Of a stretch of DNA of 64,000 nucleotides, positions 13,157 through 25,600 are shown piece after piece. Source of the stretch: Otis tarda (Eukaryota > Chordata > Aves > Otidiformes > Otididae); the NCBI GenBank assembly GCA_026413225.1, contig CM048560.1, positions 16,915,501-16,979,500 of the forward strand, written 5' to 3'. Position 1 is the first letter of the stretch; every line of letters begins with the position of its first letter. The position numbers and the translations under genes were made by a program. The notes below the pieces were generated by a model. The model was not told the origin of the DNA and searched no databases. It saw only the letters and a list, made by a program, of their open reading frames with translations.

Positions 13157-15924
13157 TCATAGACTATCTTTTTCAACATTTTCCAGAGCAAAAAGATTCA
13201 GGTTCTAGCTCCAAAAAGAGGCAGTTAGAACATGATGCGACTTGCATGTTATTTCTTCAGCATATCAACTATGAATCAAGATACCATTGAGCAGTGTCCT
13301 GTAAAAGATTAAAAATGCAGCAAGGTGTTTCCAACTGAATAAGATAGCATTACTATCACTGTGCAAGTTAAATCCTTGCAATTCTTTTTCAAAGTAAACC
13401 TTCACCTGAAACATGCAGTTTTGGCTCCTCAGACCAGAGGTACCACACCTTCTCTGTTGATTCTACTCAAATACACTAAAAAGTCCTACAGCTCATGCAT
13501 GAGAACAGGATTCGAGAAAGATCTTGCCTGTGATCTAGGATAGCCTTTTTTATTTCCCCACAGATGCTTTTAAACATCCTGAAATACTTAACATCACCTG
13601 ATACCACTTTTTACCAACCACAAAATTCCTTATCAAATCTCTCAATATTGGTTCCAGGAGAAGACCTATACCCATCAGCTGCCTAACCATACCCAGTTGC
13701 TTTTCCCTTATCAGTTAACTCTCCAAGAAACACTACTAGTAACCAATCATCATCTGGAGTGTGAATCATCAACAACTACATTTCTAAGTCCAGATTTCCA
13801 CTGATCGTTCATTTAGTTAAACTGGTCTTTAGGAATGGGGGGTACAACTATTCTCCCAAATTGTCTGTTATTTTATTAGCTTGGGGTAATCAACATTGCA
13901 AGAAGGTTCTTTAGAAAACGATCAAGGGAAAGGCTTACGTTACTGCCACCAACACTTATCAGTCAGGAAGCTGACAGCACATAACTAGCCTTTGGTGAAT
14001 GCAAAAGAAACTGGAAAGGTCTCTTACAGGGATGTGTAAATAAATATACCTGTATATTCCAGAAGGCACCTTCATCCAGAACTGCCTAGAACTATGGGCC
14101 TTATTTCTGAGATTCTGAAACAAACAAACGTAATCTCCACTCAGTTTGGAATAACCAGGGCAGGGGGCACAGCTTATCAGGAATCTGTCAACCGGAATGA
14201 CCAGTCATCACTCCCTCTGAAATTATTTCCATACTTTGTCATTCATGTAGGAAATTAAATTAAATTAGATTAAATATTAGCCAGATCCAAGAACTCCCTT
14301 AGAAGTTCCTTCTAAGGCTACAGAAAAGGCTAATTTTGTCCACTATAATCAGCAGTTGCCCTCCGCCAAAATCTGCCATCTAAGCTTAAGCTACCACTTA
14401 ACACACTTTATAGGCAAGAACTGCCAGTATACAGAAGAAATCAGGGATGTATTTTAGATTACCAGGGAAGTCAAGAATGCTTAAAATTCAAAGATCTTGA
14501 GGTCATAGTTGATAAAATGACTACAGCAAAGAAAATAGAGTACTGAGATCTTAGGTAGACGGGCTTATCTTAGCTGCTTAGAAGCAACTTAATTCTCTTC
14601 AACTAGTAAAGGAACCACAGACAAAAACCCACCACTTGCAAAAATTTCAGCAGCACCTTAGTTCTTTTAACTACTGTAAACAAGCTCTCATGCTAAAGCT
14701 CTCGTCAGTTCCTAGGACACTGACACAGTTTCTGCTGCCTGGGAAGAGATCAGCTTCTTCCTCTTGTAGGGCAAGAGATCTACAAACAGAACACAAATAG
14801 TTGAGTGAACAGCTTGTAAGGCAGAAGGGGAGATTACACCTTAAAAGTAATGCAAATATGAAGCTTAATCCTAGACTTAAGATGGAGAACCGGAGAATGA
14901 GCGTTTAGAGATCTAGAGTACTTTGTTATTTTAAGCTTACATATCCAAGATAGGAACTGTTCAACCAACTGCAGGCTTAACACATCTTTCAATCAACCCA
15001 TGCTAAACTTTTAATTCCAAGCTAACCCACTTAAAAGTAGAACAATCAAGTCTACATCACGCTGATTTTTTTTTTTAAAATGGAAAAGTATAAGCCATAC
15101 AGAAAACAAGAGGTCAAGGCATCAAACTACGTTTCCTCTCTTTCCTCATAATGTTATGTTTTCTATTCTCCAAGCTACACTAAAAGGCCACAGCTAAATG
15201 ACTACAAAACATAGAATTCTTTGGAGTTGACTGTTACTAAACTTTCTGGTGGCCCAATATCTAAATCAAGTATTCCCCCATAATACTCGCACACTTTCCC
15301 CAATTCTACAACAGATCACTAAAAAAGCAAATTGGTCATGTGAGGTTAGAAGTATTTTAATTCTGTCTAACCTCTGTCCACTCTCTGCTTACACCACCTG
15401 TATACAGCAATGGCTAAAAAGTAACACAAAGGTTCTCCAATAGAAAGGGGCACAAATTACATAAATGAGATTTTGAAAAAAGTTCCCCATAATGACCACA
15501 AGATGTACCACAACTGTGAAGTTACTTCTGTTAACTTACCACATTTAAAATTATGCAAATTACTTAGTTGTACTTAGAAACAGTTAAATTAGCCATTTCC
15601 TGTTCTCATTAGTCAAAAGCTAGATTAGAAAGAAAAAAAAACGCGAGTGTACTGATACATAATTTCTAAGACAGAAACAGTGCACAGCATGTACATATAC
15701 TGAAAGCATGCTTCCCCCAGGCACATTACGATGGCTAAAGTGCTTATCTGTCCTGGTAGGTGGAGTCTGAATACATCAAAAAACCAGCAATAAATAACAT
15801 AAGTTACTAAGATGCAACTACAAGCATTAAATACTTTCAATCATATCAATCAAGATTTGATTTGAAACCAATTTGGTAGTCAGTATGAGGAAATACTTGA
15901 AACACGTCACTATAGACACTTTAA

Positions 15925-16490
15925 ACAGTAACATGTCTTAAGTGGTTTATTGCTACAAACTGGTACATCTTATCACAAAAAGCTACAAGGCATATTATAA
16001 CACATACTCTATTATACAGAGTGCAATGCAGTCCCCGAAACAGCCACACTCAACAGCACAATTTTTGAAGTTACTCATTCTGTACTTAGAGGTAAATATG
16101 ATAATCTTATGCCATACAGCATTTCATATATTTACCCCACAGACCCGCCTTTATTTTCAACTGATTAGACCAAAAATTATTATATCCAACTTTCAATACA
16201 CACATCAAAAAAATAGGATGCTTAAAAAAATATACAACACAATGTTTTAATCAGCTTTAACAGTCAATTTGCTATAAAAAGCTCAACTAAAATAGTCTTA
16301 ATTTCATTTTAAACAAAATCAGGAACACAAAGGAATTATATAAACAAGTTCTCCATGGAATGGAATGCATGCATACGGTGGGGAATCTTCAACAACTTCA
16401 TTTGAGACTATTAAAAAGTCTTAGCGAATTCAGAGCAGAAATAAAAAGCTGTTTTGCCCCCCTCCCCAATATATTTTCATTTTCTTGCAC
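15925..16490 (-). other. ZNF326 3' UTR
   Basis: This runs from the stop codon to the predicted cleavage site after the AATAAA at 15946-15951. It is AT-rich with no intron signals that I noticed. The end is approximate by 10-20 bases. Confidence 0.6.
15946..15951 (-). terminator. ZNF326 poly(A) signal AATAAA
   Basis: The minus strand reads GCAATAAACC here, about 540 bases past the ZNF326 stop codon. A CA dinucleotide suitable for cleavage follows about 15-20 bases downstream, and then a GT-rich stretch (GTGTCTATAGTGACGTGTTT). This is the standard arrangement for a vertebrate 3' end. Other AATAAA hexamers occur further on, so alternative ends are possible. Confidence 0.7.
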
Positions 16491-16655
16491 TTAGTTATCT
16501 TCAGTGTGGTCTAAAGTGAAGTCAGTTTGTTCTTCAGTTTCTTCTTCCTCTTCTTCCTCCTCTTCTTCCTCACCCTCAGCTGGCTCATCAGCCTTGTCCT
16601 CTTCTTCTGTCTGCTGCTCCTGAGTCTGATCATTAATTTCAAAAGGATTTTCACC
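16491..16655 (-). CDS. ZNF326: ZNF326 coding exon 13 (acidic C-terminus and stop)
   Basis: Acceptor AATCTTCTGCTTCAG. Encodes [15 protein letters not shown], then a Glu-rich run, ending [10 protein letters not shown] and TAA. 54 residues against about 114 in human, so the acidic tail is much shorter. The GAA/GAG codon run is microsatellite-like and may vary in length between individuals. Confidence 0.97.
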   Translation of the reverse strand, partial: GENPFEINDQTQEQQTEEEDKADEPAEGEEEEEEEEEEETEEQTDFTLDHTEDN

Positions 16656-19600
16656 CTGAAGCAGAAGATTGAAAACAAACACTTTGATACTTATTTCAAA
16701 CATAAAAATAAAATAATAGTCATCATTTCAGTGATTGAAAAGGGCAGCCACTAAAAAAATGCGATGGTATTTTATACAGCTTTTTAATAGGTTGGGTTTC
16801 CCCCCCAACCAAGAAAATCAAAACAGATTTTATTTCAAATTAGCCACACATTTTAATGCACACTGGAAACTGGGATCCCAAGAAACTGTTTTAAAGAAAG
16901 CAGAAATGGCATTGAGAAAAAGCCAAAGTATGCTACACACAAACTTCAGTTTAACATTCAGTAAATTAAAATCACACGGCTAAGTTTCAACATGTTTATA
17001 ATAAAAACTACAGCTGCTTCTATTTTCTCTTCAATTAAAACACAATCAGATCAGAAGAGTTTCCTTCTGTTTTTCCTTATTTACAGTCTTTATTTACTCT
17101 GAATAATTCTATCAAAACAGCAAACTCTTCAGTAAATTAAAGAAATATAGAATTAATTACATTGCCTAGCCTGAAATTCATTTCATTGAGGATGCAGAAA
17201 AATTATCAAGCAGATTTCTCAGATATTATTTCAAATACATCAGCATCCAAGTTACACATTTTCTCTATTTCATGCAATAATTCAGTACAAGATATACCTC
17301 ACATATACCTTGTTTCAGATACTTCAGAACTATGAATAACCAATAAACAATAACAACATGAAGTATTAAGAGTTTCTTTGCTAAAGCTCCTTTCACGTTC
17401 AAACATCTGACAGAGCAAGTCTGATCTGAACATGACACCAATCACTAACTACACTAGAATTGGGATTTCAAGAGTATTATTTAAAAGACGATCCAAAAAG
17501 AAAAATTGAGTATTAGGCCTCTTGTCTTTTTTTGCTTACATCTATAAATGAACATCAGTATTTTTACTTGAGTTACATTTTTCAGGTGGTCTCCAAATAA
17601 CTAAAAAATTTTAAAGCTGTAAAAATCTTTAGCAAATACCACTAAACAAAAACTTGGCTCTGTGGTTACTCTAAAATCATTGAAAAAAAAATCATAAATT
17701 CAGACTGAAAGAGTAACCCAAAGAAAGCAGAATTATTTGAGACCATGTTATTCCAAATGCCAGGCTAATATTATACATGCATTTTGTAATGGCTGACCTA
17801 CAGCACTTAGCTGGCAGTGTCTGTTGAGCCCAATCAACTCATAGCCTAATCAAAGACACAGCTGCCATAGAAACTCCATGATTAAGGTAGTATTTAAACT
17901 TCTGTAAGATACTAAGTTTGGCTCTTTTAGAAGCAGATTCTCATAGGTAACAGTCAAGTACACAGAAACCTGGTATAATAACTTATCTGAGCCCTACGAA
18001 AAGAAGAAAACCTCACATCTCAGTTAAAACTCATACTACTTCAGATGATCCACTATTAGCATCACACACCATGGAGCTACAGAACACCAAGGAGTATTTC
18101 ACTGAATAAGTAACAGTGTCCAACACTGAAATACCAAAAAAAATATATTCACTCAAACAGTTTCATGAAGAAAAAAAAAAAAAAAAAGAAAAACACCACA
18201 CCAAAAAAAAAAAGCCACATACGGAAAAGCGAGTGCCCAAACCAATTCATTTACAACATCAATGGAAAACACAGTAAAATAAAGAGACTGAGCATCCAAA
18301 CCTTAATTCAACAAGGACTGACATAACTCCTCCAAATTGTATTCATCTACTTTCCTTTCTGGATAGAAGCGTGAAAGACCTCCTGACTGCAAAGATTCTA
18401 GTGCCATTTACCTTGGATTCAGCCAAATATTTTCAATCGCATTTGGGTACAGGAACAAGGATTCCAAGGACAGACAGAAATAAGCTATTTACCAAGTAAA
18501 GAATACTCTACCTCCTTAGCTTCAAATACATGCTCATCAGTAGACGTTATAGAGGGAAGACAGGTATATTAAGAATTTCATACTGCCTAACAGAGAGCAT
18601 TGTTTGCTACTAAAAGAAAACAAAAGGTGGCCTTTCTCTGTAAACGATTCACAAGTATATCAGAAGCCCTTTTATGAAACCTGTTACAAAAAGAAAGATT
18701 AAAATCCTCTCATGTCTAGGCTAGGTATAATGATGAATTACAGCTAAAGAATGTACTTCTAAAACAACTACTTCCACAATCCTGCAGCCAACTTCTGACT
18801 GTCCCTGACTCTTGGGGACAAGCTACAGAAAATTGTTACACTTCATTCCTGTGGAGACAGTATGTCGCTTCTGGCTAACTTAGCAAAATTGGATTCAGCA
18901 CACTACTTCTGGCTGAACAGATCTCTATACAATAATAACAAAAAAAAATTTAAGTTGCTTTCCACAACTGTTTTTTCAGAGGAAAAATGCACTTTTCAAG
19001 TTCTCAAACTAAGGAAAAAGTTACTGCCCTCAAGGGGAAGATCCTAACGACTGCACTCTTTTCCAGTGATGTAGCATCAGACACATCCAGCACAGCATGC
19101 AGAGCCAATTTTGATGCTAGTTGATTTTGACAGCCACACTGGTCCCATCTTCCCAGATGGCTTTAAAAAACAAAACAAAAAAAAAACCCAGAAAACAAGA
19201 ACACAGGCACACCATGGAACTGCTGCAGAAACACTTTACGATGCCTACAGAGCATAAAAACACAAGCAGATAAGTAGTTTATTCCCAAGAGATGCATTCT
19301 TTGGGATCCCTGTCTCTAGAATATTTCAATAGCAAAGAAAGCCTAAGACTGTGAACTGGTATTTACAACCAAAACTTTGAGATTCATATGTCCCCAGAAA
19401 CCACTCTCTGTATCTATTTATAACAGGTCTCACAAACCTGACCCAAAAAAATACCAAAGTCTGCCTACCTAACCTGTAAACTTTAGAATGCCTTCACTAA
19501 AACACATGATCAAAAAGTCCTGGGATACAGTGATAGAAAATGTTAACCTCTATGATGCTTCTCTCAAGCAACAGCCAAGAAGCTTTTGATCACAGACATC

Positions 19601-22600
19601 ATTTTATCTAGGAAGTTCTAAATGGTCCAAAATTAGAGATAGTCATGACTTCATCAAGCAGTAACTTTTTGCCTGAGCAAGTTTGTTTAAAATTGATGCA
19701 TCTATTTGCTTTCTTTCCTTTTGTACATACAGCAAACAACCTGTGGAACAATCTTTAGCTGCAGAGAAAATCAAATCAAAGGGCAAAAGAGATTTTCCAT
19801 TAAGCATTTAGGTAGATGAATAAGACATAGAATGGCATTTTAGTCAAAAGAAGTGGCCAAGGTGTTCCAAGTAAGACAGCAGTTGTTATTGCTTGTAAAT
19901 TAGCTTACTCCAGCCCAGAAGTCATCAACCACTCCCTCATTTTCAGTCAAACATTAGCCAGAGCCTTCAACCTTGAAAAATGTGCAACATGCATCAAATA
20001 TCCTCAAAACTGATCACCTGCTGTCAGGTGTCAGTCAGTCAACCAACCAAAATTACATTAAGTTGTCATCTTCCAAGCAGTTACTCAGTAGCTCCCCAGG
20101 GCAATCAAAATGGCTTCGGCAGAATGTTTCACAGAAAACCACAATGGGGGAAAGGTGGGTCCTAAATACTGGTTGTGGTAAAGAGATGGATGACTACCAC
20201 TCTTGGCAGGGTGTGGTTCTAGAGGGCAGTACTGGCCTCAACAGAAAATTAACTTTCCCTAATTCAACTTTATTTGGGATATGCACCTCTTCTAGGCCAC
20301 ACATTAAAAGAACAAACTTCCTAATATGCACAGAGAAATCCAGCAGTGTAATAGAAAGAAAGAAAAAAAATTTCTCTCTTTTTTGCTCATGTCAAACTGT
20401 ATCAAAAAGGATGCATAAAAATCAGGAGTTGCTGACTGGCAGTTTTGTTCTCCTTTTGTCAAATGCATTTGTGATGCTGATGACCTTTGTGACTTGGTAC
20501 AAATCTATGCAACAGCCTACCAGATCTTTCCTGCTGTGAACTTCCTCCTTCCGTGCTGCGTATGCAGGATAGACAACATTTTCAAAAAAAAAAAAAAGAG
20601 AGGTTCAGGCTTTTTTTGTTTTGTAGGGTTTTTTTTGTGTTTGGGGTTTTGGATTTTTTCAGTTGAGGGGTGGGGAGGGGTGTTTCCCCAAGCCAGTCTG
20701 CCCTTCATCTCAAAGAAAGTTCTTTTTGGCTCTAACAAGGATTTCCTACTCTCCTGGAAGACTGCAGCCACAAAATGCATGTAGTACATGCTCTGATTCA
20801 TCACATGCTGTATAATAAAACTGGACTCCTTCAGTGTGCAGTTGATTATACATTTTGATAAGAATGAGAAGAATTTGCATAACCAGAAGCCAGATACATC
20901 TCACTGAGCAGGTGCTGCTGAAAATGTATTAAGTTCAATCCACCCCAGGAAAACCCAGTGCAGCGATTCCAAGAATGTCAGTGGCCTCCTTGTGAAGGCA
21001 ATCTTGCAAGTTTTATCTTCCTCAAATTTCCAACTGATGAATGGCAAATTTCCATCCCCTCTTTTACCAGTCCCCCACTAGGGGGCTGCACGGGACAATG
21101 CAAGCGCAATCGAGGCCATAAGGAACACCACAAGAGACGGCTGGAAGTACCAGCAGATATTCCAGGCTGTGGTACCTGGGATTTGCTACCTTTCCTTAAC
21201 AGATAGAAAACAGTTGTCTGAAACCGATTCATGCACTCAATCATACATAATTTTGCAGGGCATGACTAATTTGACATTTTAAGTCACAATTAACTTCTGC
21301 ATCGGCTTATATCTCGTCATATTTCTGTAATACAATATTGCTTTGTGTGAAAGAGTCTATTGTTTGACAACAGGTAAAATTATAAACCAATTAAAAGCAA
21401 CTACTGTAAACAACTAATAATGATACTACAGAAAAGGTCACTCCACTAGCCCAGAAGAAGAAAAAAAAAAAAAAAAACCACCACCACATCTTGCTAAAAT
21501 GAACTCCTATGTTTCTCAAGTCATGTATCTGCAACATAGGCTGTCGTGCTTTATAAATTCTCTGATCACGACAACTACTGTTGTGGGCTTTCATTTCTGG
21601 TATGCTGCCATGAATCATAGACATTTTATGGAATAAAAAGTAGCTGAGTAGCATGTGCACAGTACTTTAGTACACAGCTACATGCTTGAGTCTGCTTCTA
21701 AACACAGACAGACTCATTTGTAAAGCGTTTGGTGCCCTACAGTTAGGATTACATATAAAGACACTGCTGATGCTTTCCTAAAGCTTGATCTTTTTAGTTT
21801 TTGGTTTTTTTTTTTTTTAAGTAAGAGCATATAATTAATACACATAAGTGTTAAACCTGAAGGTAGGAATTTTTTCTGCAAACTTATTGAGACAACAATT
21901 TGACACTGGCAGATTACATTAGAAGTGTTTTCAATCTGTGAGCTACCTAGAAGGCAGAAACAGAAGACAGAGCACTAAGGTTAAACTCCATCAGCCTGGA
22001 GGAAATAGTGGTATGGTAAAGACTGCCTTTTTTTTCATTTGCATCTTACCTTCACATACAGCTCATACCGTGCCTTGACTATAGGATTATTCAAGATACT
22101 GGTGGCAGTAAGAACACTCTCCCTTTTTATTTGTTCTCTGTAGGCCTAGGAAACAAATTTTACAGTGAATAATTATCATACACCTATTACAATTGTCACA
22201 CAACTTCGAATCCATGGTCAGTTTCCGTGAGGAAGATAATGAATATCTTGCAGTGTGAAATGCTCAATTCTTAGCATTTAAGTCCAAACCACAGTGATCT
22301 TGCTGGGAACATACATATTATATTTTGCAATTTGAATAAACAAAATCTTTCCAATACTTAATAGTAGTAAAAACAATTCCCATAAAACAAAAAAGTCATT
22401 CCTAGTAACCTTCTCAGGACTTACTACTGTCAGCTATTAAGCACATTAACATTTCACTAATTGGGAGTTTTTAAGTGCTGGTTACTTCATGAGACATTAT
22501 GTTTGCAAAGTGTAACAAGGACATTCTAGCTTTCTAGAGAGCAAGTAATATCAACAATAACTTAGAAATTACTTGTACTGAGTACCATAACACTTCTCAC

Positions 22601-25600
22601 CTACTATTAGATTTTGCTTGCCTTTTTTTTTTTAAATAATATGTCATATCTTACTTGTTTTCCTTTTGTGTGATCAGGAGATTTTAAGTGCTGCTGAACA
22701 GAACTGTGTAGGGCAGGAACATACACACTGCAAGCACTGCAGTGAACAGTCTCAACTTTCATCATATGGTCATCAGCAGTAACCCCTGCCAAAGAAGATG
22801 TAACAGGTCGTTAACACAAAATGTGTTATTCCAGGGGAGTGGAAGATGGGATTGGCTGTTTTATACCAGAAAATTAGAGCTCTCGGTTGTTCAACATGTC
22901 AACTGAACCACAGGGGTATATTCACCCAAAACCAAGCATCAAAATTAGGCTCTCTGAAGGCAATGTTGAAGGAAGTTTTTTCACTTGGCTACTTCAACTC
23001 CTTGTCTCCACAGACTATATATGAGACCCAGGCAATTATGTTTGCTGTCAGAGGTTATGATATATGAACACCTACCTGCCTAAATAGAAGGAAATAAAAA
23101 TGATACAACAATGGAATTGAACTATTTAATGTACAAAAACGCCATCTATTTAAAATCAACAATAAGTAATATCTTTAATAACACACCTTTTGTTACAAGA
23201 AACAAAGCTTCACCAAAGCAGTTGGATTTGCTTTACCCCTCATAAGAAAATGGATTTATTTCCTTGCCTCCCCACACCACCAGGAAGAAGCACATGAATC
23301 CAATTCCTCTTTCAATTTTCAATATTACGTTGCCAACAGAATACTTTGATCATAAAGGCAAACAGGCTCTCCAGTACTTAAGGAAAGTAAACAAAAAGAA
23401 CTTGGGAGATTATTAATATGTTGGTTATATCCATTTTTAAGTAGCCTTTAGCCTTTAAATTCTAGTTAAGGTAATATTCAAATACACTTATTGCCTAAAG
23501 TAAAGGTACTCAAAAGCTGTCCCCTCTGGCTCTAGCGTATCTTCTGAAAGCCCTCAAGCAAAGGATAAAGTGGAAGGATATGGCATAACAAGGCAGGGAC
23601 ACACAAAATGCTCTGGAAAACTGCCTGCAGGGCAGCCAAGGGAAAAAAAATTCAGGCCAAGATGTATGTTGAGTAGGCAAGAAAGTGGTCAGACTCCTTT
23701 TGTTAGTGTCCCTCCAAACCACAGCAACTATCCCACTTAGATTATCCAGGTCCTTGCCATTGTATTTAATAATGTGCATTATTACACATGCTCTTTCAAT
23801 TTATCTGCATCCACCTGTGCCACTGAATAAGACTGTGGCAAAGCCCACATAATTCTGTTTATCAAGTACCTACCACAATGTTGTCTTACTTTCTGACGAG
23901 GCTACCTGGATAGCAAACATAAATAAGGTTTGCTATCTCTTTGTGCTTACATTTCACATCATATCAGAAATGATGCAAAGAATCCCAACCAGGTACAGAA
24001 AAGGTGTGAAAACTAGTAATTTTAATCCAAACATTTTATCAAATTCAAAGAAGAATGAAAGGAGAAAAGGACAAGTAGAGCTCCACAATATGCAGTTTGA
24101 CATAAAAAACATTACTTACCTTCCATTATATCTTTTTCAGCAGCTTGAGCATTTTCCGTTTGGTTACTTGTCTGTTGCTTACGCATAGCTGTCTTCTTGA
24201 ATTTATTCACCATACACTCCTAGAGAGAATCAGGGAAAAAAGGTGTAACACTTTGGACATATGATTTTTTATATTCCAACAGGAACCTATACTTAAAATA
24301 TTACTAAGAATAGCCCTTTAATAAATAGCAATTAATTGCTGTTACTTCTTAAGACACTACTTTTAATTGTAAAACTAATGCTATTTTACAGACTCTGAAT
24401 TTGCTTCAACTTTCAGTAATATGTGACGTGTCAAAAGTTATCTGCAAAAGGAATAACGATGATAAATTAAGCATATTTTGAAGATAAATGGTAAATTGTT
24501 ACTACACCCTAACATAAAAGTATTATAAAGATCAAAAAACAGTTGTCTTACATGAAGAAATTCCATCACTACTTTGTCAAATTTGGTTTGCTTCTGGATA
24601 TGATCCAATGTTTCCTGGTGAGCTGCACTCTCCAGATGTGACTCAATTTCTTTTTCTTCAAATGTTCGAAATTTGCAAAATGAGCACGTAAATGCCATTC
24701 TATCAAGAGAAATACATTAAATAACATAACTATTAAAGAAACATTCTTCCCTCTCTCCTCAAAACTATGAGGACTTGACTAACCTAACCATAAAAGGAAT
24801 GGGAAAAGCATTCTTTAAAGAAGCTTAAGTGAAAAATAAAAAAATTTAAAAAAAATTTTTTAAAAAATCAATATTATACCATTATAAAGGGTAACTGCTA
24901 CAAGAACCAAAAATAAACCAGGCCAGTCTCAGATTAAGGAATTATCCACATAAAGATGAAAACTGTTGAAATTGGAAGCTATCCATTTAAAAGCCACATT
25001 ATACTGTGAGTACCTCTATTACAGTTCTTTCTCTGTGGCACCTTTTGCAGTACTTCTCATAGTCAAGCCAGTCCATCATTTCCTAACTACAAATAGTCAA
25101 AGGAGTTCATTTAAAGTTCATTTTCTGTACAAAAACTATATAATCTTTATAAGGAAATATGGCTTCCTCAGTACATTGAGGAAAAGGCACTAATGCTATG
25201 ATCATGTACTGCACTGACATAGAACAGTTTTGTACAGTGTTGGCCCACTTGGCTGTGGCAAGACCAATTTACAGAACTACCTACTTATTTTTGCGACAAA
25301 ATAGCTCACCATACATATAAAACCAGAATAAAGTCAATTTCTAATAGCTTATTAAATCAGCATGAATATATATTTAACTTAAACATATACTTCAAAAGCA
25401 GTACTGTTCTAAGCCGCTTCTTAAGTGTGCTCTGATGCACTTATTGGGGAGAAGGGGTTAGGAAAAGGTGTATTTTCTGATACAGCAGAGGTCTAATGAA
25501 ATATCCAGTCTTCTAAGCCACAAGATTTGAGAGCTGAGTTTTAATTTGAGCTTTTTTGTTTGCATGGATTGGGGTTTTTTTTGAGGGTGGGTTTTTTTTG

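Larger units (their letters stand above)
1..15920. other. Downstream flank of ZNF326, no recognisable gene
   Basis: This AT-rich stretch lies beyond the ZNF326 poly(A) site. The open frames in it are short (about 110 codons or fewer), lie on both strands, lack splice-site context and show no protein family I recognise. It holds homopolymer runs (for example a T run near 5560), an (AAAC)n microsatellite near 13.14 kb and a short tandem repeat near 1.48 kb. In other vertebrates the region 3' of ZNF326 leads towards BARHL2 across a long gene-poor interval, so distal regulatory elements are plausible here. That is inference from known synteny; no BARHL2 sequence is present in the window. Confidence 0.6.

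Noticed and set aside
24838-24868. AT palindrome of A and T runs in intron 8
   Set aside because: Simple-sequence inverted repeat in AT-rich DNA, expected by chance.
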